Positions 61,378-64,000 of a stretch of 64,000 bases of DNA are shown one piece after another. Position 1 is the stretch's first letter. The number at the start of each line of letters is the position of its first letter. The stretch spans positions 1 to 64,000 of the forward strand of contig JAEWFW010000014.1 in assembly GCA_023388635.1 (NCBI GenBank). The letters are read 5' to 3'. The notes under the pieces were generated by a model that was given only the letters and a program-made list of their open reading frames with translations, was not told the origin of the DNA and ran no database searches. The position numbers and the translations under genes are program-made. This DNA is from Bacillota bacterium (GTDB lineage: Bacteria > Bacillota > Bacilli > Desulfuribacillales > Desulfuribacillaceae).

Positions 61378-62913
61378 TTACTTCGCTTTTGTAAGCACTT
61401 GGAGTTTCTTATTAATATCTGTGTTATCATACGCACCGAAAAACAGTTCATGACCTGCCCCGATTGCATATACAGGTACAGCCAATCCCGAATGCGCATA
61501 AGTCGAGAATTGAATTCCTGCACGGTTATTTAAAATATGATTGGCAGTCACCGTCAACGGCTTACTTTGATAACCGTACAATAAATATTCGTTGCCTACA
61601 TTACTGCTTGCGATCATCGTATGCCGCAATGCGTCACGCAGCCGCGTTATTTCTGATTCCGTCAAAACGATATGATCCCCTGCCTTCGGATCTGTAGGCA
61701 ATGCAAGACCATAGTATTCCGTAATATGCGGCATCAAATCTTCCAATTTCTCTTCGCCGACTTTCGTATTTTTCTTATATTCATTTACAATAGCGTCGAA
61801 ATTAGCATAAGAAATTTTTTGCTTTTCTAAATTTCCAAAAAACGTCTTATAGTCTGTTCCCGCAAATCCGATCGTCATTCCGCCTGTCTCATGATCACCG
61901 GTTACGACAATTAAAGTTTCGTCTGGATGTTCACGGTAAACTTTTAACGCCTCTTTAATAGCATCATTAAAAGCAATCGTCTCCATGATTGACGTACCGG
62001 CATCATTAGCATGACAAGCCCAGTCAATTTTTCCCGACTCTACCATCATGAAATAGCCATTGGGATTATCCAGCACTTCTATGCCTTTCTTTACAAAATC
62101 AGCAAGACTCAATTCATCCGGCTTACGGTCGATTTCATACGCCATATCTCCGTTAGCCGCTGTTAAAGCCACCGGATCAACTGACAAAACCTTCCCCGAT
62201 TTGTTATTTAGCGCCAAAATATCCTCTTTAGTCGTGACGACTTTATAGCCATTGTCCTTAGCCAAATCTAAAATGTTTTTGCCGTTTTCAACTCCCGCTT
62301 TCTTGCCATCCGGATCGCCAAAATACCCACCGCCGAAAAAGTCAAAATTACTAGTCGTCATTTGCTTTGCAATACTGTAGTAGTTATTTCTCGATGACTC
62401 GTTGGCATAAAATACTGCCGGTGTCGCATGGTTCAATGTCACGGTACTGATAACGCCAATTTTATAACCTTGACTTTTCAATTTGCGAGTAATCGGTTCA
62501 TAGTTGATTTTCTTCGTTGTATCCATGTTAATGACACCGTCTAATGTCTTAAATCCTGAAGCAATTGATGTCCCTGTAGAAGCAGAATCCGGTATAAAAG
62601 AAGATGCATCATATGTATCTGCGCTGCCAACTCCCGGAAATTTCGTGAATTCAAGTTTCTCAATCGCTGGAACACCCGGCTTTAATTTGTTCCCTAAATA
62701 CATTTGCGCCGAGTTGACTTGCGGTGTGCTCATCCCATCTCCGATGAACAAAAATACATATTTGGGTGCCTTGCCTGTATACTCATCAGTCGCACCATAC
62801 GCTGATTGAGTAAATGATGTTACACCTGAAATAAGCGAAAAGCATACAAAAAATACTAATGACAACGCTACTAAAGACACCCAACTTTTTCTCCAAAAAC
62901 TGACGAACTTCAT
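61378..62913 (-). CDS. Secreted alkaline phosphatase
   Basis: 511 residues from the ATG at 62913 (GGAGGTG upstream), beginning with a Sec signal peptide (WVSLVALSLVFFVCFSLISG, likely cleaved after about 42 at AYGA). Metal and catalytic motifs: FLFIGDGMSTPQ, nucleophile Ser in PDSASTGTSIASG, SGKIDWACHANDAG, and GDHETGG. It releases phosphate from organic esters outside the cell. A PhoP-type box upstream fits induction by PhoPR. Confidence 0.92.
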   Translation of the reverse strand: MKFVSFWRKSWVSLVALSLVFFVCFSLISGVTSFTQSAYGATDEYTGKAPKYVFLFIGDGMSTPQVNSAQMYLGNKLKPGVPAIEKLEFTKFPGVGSADTYDASSFIPDSASTGTSIASGFKTLDGVINMDTTKKINYEPITRKLKSQGYKIGVISTVTLNHATPAVFYANESSRNNYYSIAKQMTTSNFDFFGGGYFGDPDGKKAGVENGKNILDLAKDNGYKVVTTKEDILALNNKSGKVLSVDPVALTAANGDMAYEIDRKPDELSLADFVKKGIEVLDNPNGYFMMVESGKIDWACHANDAGTSIMETIAFNDAIKEALKVYREHPDETLIVVTGDHETGGMTIGFAGTDYKTFFGNLEKQKISYANFDAIVNEYKKNTKVGEEKLEDLMPHITEYYGLALPTDPKAGDHIVLTESEITRLRDALRHTMIASSNVGNEYLLYGYQSKPLTVTANHILNNRAGIQFSTYAHSGLAVPVYAIGAGHELFFGAYDNTDINKKLQVLTKAK

Positions 62914-62989
62914 TAAATGACACACCTCCAAAATATTATTTATTAAATCTCCCAACGCTTTCCATTGTATATGCAATATTTTAAGTAGC

Positions 62990-63028
62990 TGTTAAGCTCT
63001 TTTTAATATTGTTTAAAGTATTTGTTAA
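62990..63028 (-). promoter_or_regulatory. Pho box upstream of alkaline phosphatase
   Basis: On the minus strand four hexamers TTAACA, TTTAAA, TTAAAA and TTAACA start exactly 11 bp apart, the PhoP-binding pattern of Bacillus. A -10-like TATACA lies at about 62973-62968. Confidence 0.75.
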
Positions 63029-63193
63029 TTACTAAACGCATAAGAAACTGATTGCTGTATAATATTACCAATCCAGCCAGATGGGAAACATGGGTGCGGC
63101 AAAATACAACATAATATTAAGCACGATCATAATCCTGATGACAATCCTAAGTTGCACGAAAATTTCATCATTTCTAATTTTTATCCACTATGC

Positions 63194-63232
63194 TATAATG
63201 TTAAAATAAAACAACGTTGCATCATGTGAAAC
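63194..63232 (+). promoter_or_regulatory. Promoter and possible auto-operator of the IclR gene
   Basis: An extended -10, TGCTATAAT (hexamer 63194-63199), is followed by the near-palindrome GTTGCA-N5-TGAAAC (63216-63232). IclR-family regulators often bind such sites at their own promoters. Bases between this and the Pho box show no gene. Confidence 0.45.
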
Positions 63233-63265
63233 ATAAGCAATGATTAAATAACTGGAGGCGTATTT

Positions 63266-64000
63266 ATGACATCCTCAGATCGAATGATACCGGCAGAAAA
63301 GATCTCCTCTGCCGATAAAATTACCGTCCGTTCAGTCGAACGTGCACTCGATATTCTCAGCGCATTTATCGGTTCGGAAAAGACACTGTCGCTGACTGAA
63401 ATTGCTAATAAAGTCGATTTGCATAAAAGTACTGTTCACAGGTTGCTAAACTCATTGGAAGCACGCGGATATATCGAAAAGCTAGCTGAATCGGAGCGTT
63501 ATCGCTTGGGGAACAAAATCATTGAACTCTCCAGCCATGCCACTCGCTCCAGTGACCTAATCCAGACCGCTGTACCGGAAATGACGCATTTACGCGATGA
63601 ACTCAGCGAAACAGTCAGCCTGTACATCCGCGATCAACATGACCGGATTCGCCTGCATGCGATTGAAGGTACGCAGTCTTTGCGGAGAATTGCGATCATC
63701 GGTCAAAGACTTCCTTTGTACGCGGGTGCATCCAGCAAAATACTACTTGCATTTCTTCCTGAGCACGAACAAGATAAAATATTTAAGAATCCGCATTGGT
63801 CTCCCGCTATCGATATACGCAAATTTCGCCAAACGCTTGAAGGCATACGCAAGAATCAGTACGCAACAAGTTTTGGCGAACGGGAACCTGGGGTTGCATC
63901 GATTGCCGCACCGGTATTTTTTGAAAACGGCAGCATTGCCGCTGCATTGTCTATCTCCGGTCCGGTTGATCGCTTTTCTGATAAACAAATCCATCGCATG
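63266..64000 (+). CDS. IclR-family transcriptional regulator (3' end outside window)
   Basis: 245 codons are visible and the frame is still open. Start ATG with ACTGGAGG. The N-terminal winged helix (VRSVERALDILSAFIGSEKTLSLTEIANKVDLHKSTVHRLLNSLEARGYIEK) and the ligand-binding domain (YAGASSKILLAF, FGEREPGVASIAAPVF, AAALSISGPVDRFSD) are typical. Ligand and targets are unknown without the downstream genes. Confidence 0.92.
   Translation, partial: MTSSDRMIPAEKISSADKITVRSVERALDILSAFIGSEKTLSLTEIANKVDLHKSTVHRLLNSLEARGYIEKLAESERYRLGNKIIELSSHATRSSDLIQTAVPEMTHLRDELSETVSLYIRDQHDRIRLHAIEGTQSLRRIAIIGQRLPLYAGASSKILLAFLPEHEQDKIFKNPHWSPAIDIRKFRQTLEGIRKNQYATSFGEREPGVASIAAPVFFENGSIAAALSISGPVDRFSDKQIHRM

Overview
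The window suggests a low-to-mid GC, endospore-forming member of the Bacillota (order Bacillales in the broad sense). The evidence is a core block in the Bacillus subtilis order (dnaE, accDA, pfkA, pyk, fxsA, ytvI, DUF441, icd, mdh, phoPR), the sporulation genes prkA, yhbH and spoVR, AGGAGG-type ribosome binding sites, and frequent TTG and GTG starts. Two departures stand out: citrate synthase (citZ) is absent from its usual place before icd, and a two-subunit [4Fe-4S] class I fumarase sits between mdh and phoP. I cannot fix the genus.

Layout. 1-3000: the tail of an FMN-binding protein, a TIM-barrel protein of unknown role, a membrane-bound PAS-GGDEF diguanylate cyclase and a possible 29-residue small protein. 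3000-17000, accessory, all on the minus strand: three tandem pairs of AraC regulator plus FecB-type lipoprotein, then an ABC exporter, two FecCD permeases, a NifH-like ATPase and two NifD/K-like proteins. The transcription unit ends at a strong terminator, and the far side of the region is marked by a transposase remnant beside tRNA-Leu(CAA). 17000-20600: a complete second FecCD-type importer. 20600-34900: phoPR, TCA-cycle, glycolysis and acetyl-CoA carboxylase genes. 34900-45100: dnaE, a RodA-like SEDS protein, a YtoI-like regulator, small and unknown envelope proteins, ridA and a cell-wall amidase. 45250-50050: an orphan antitoxin and spoVR-yhbH-prkA. 50200-51830: a Fur-box-controlled nicotianamine-synthase-like gene overlapping a flippase-like membrane protein. 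51900-55850: plsC, mgtE with a long regulated leader, uppP and trmL. 55900-60000: a TPP riboswitch and thiC-thiM-thiE-thiD. 60000-64000: a YibE/F protein, secreted alkaline phosphatase with a Pho box, and the start of an IclR regulator.

The most interesting locus is 3198-16662. Three sensors, each with its own binding protein, appear to feed a permease pair whose operon also encodes a nitrogenase-like reductase (electron-donor ATPase plus an asymmetric catalytic heterodimer). There are no nif cofactor genes here. My inference is ATP-driven reduction of an imported metal complex, metallophore or tetrapyrrole, not nitrogen fixation. Four promoters in the cluster carry GTTAG-N6-CTAAC, and the three binding-protein promoters also share a 32-nt block. 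This cluster and the thi region also show short tandem duplications at gene junctions: 24 bp x5, 41 bp x3, 25 bp x2 and 12 bp x2.

Other regulatory finds are the mgtE leader, with an Asp-rich 31-codon reading frame overlapping an intrinsic terminator, and the Fur box in front of the nicotianamine-synthase-like gene.
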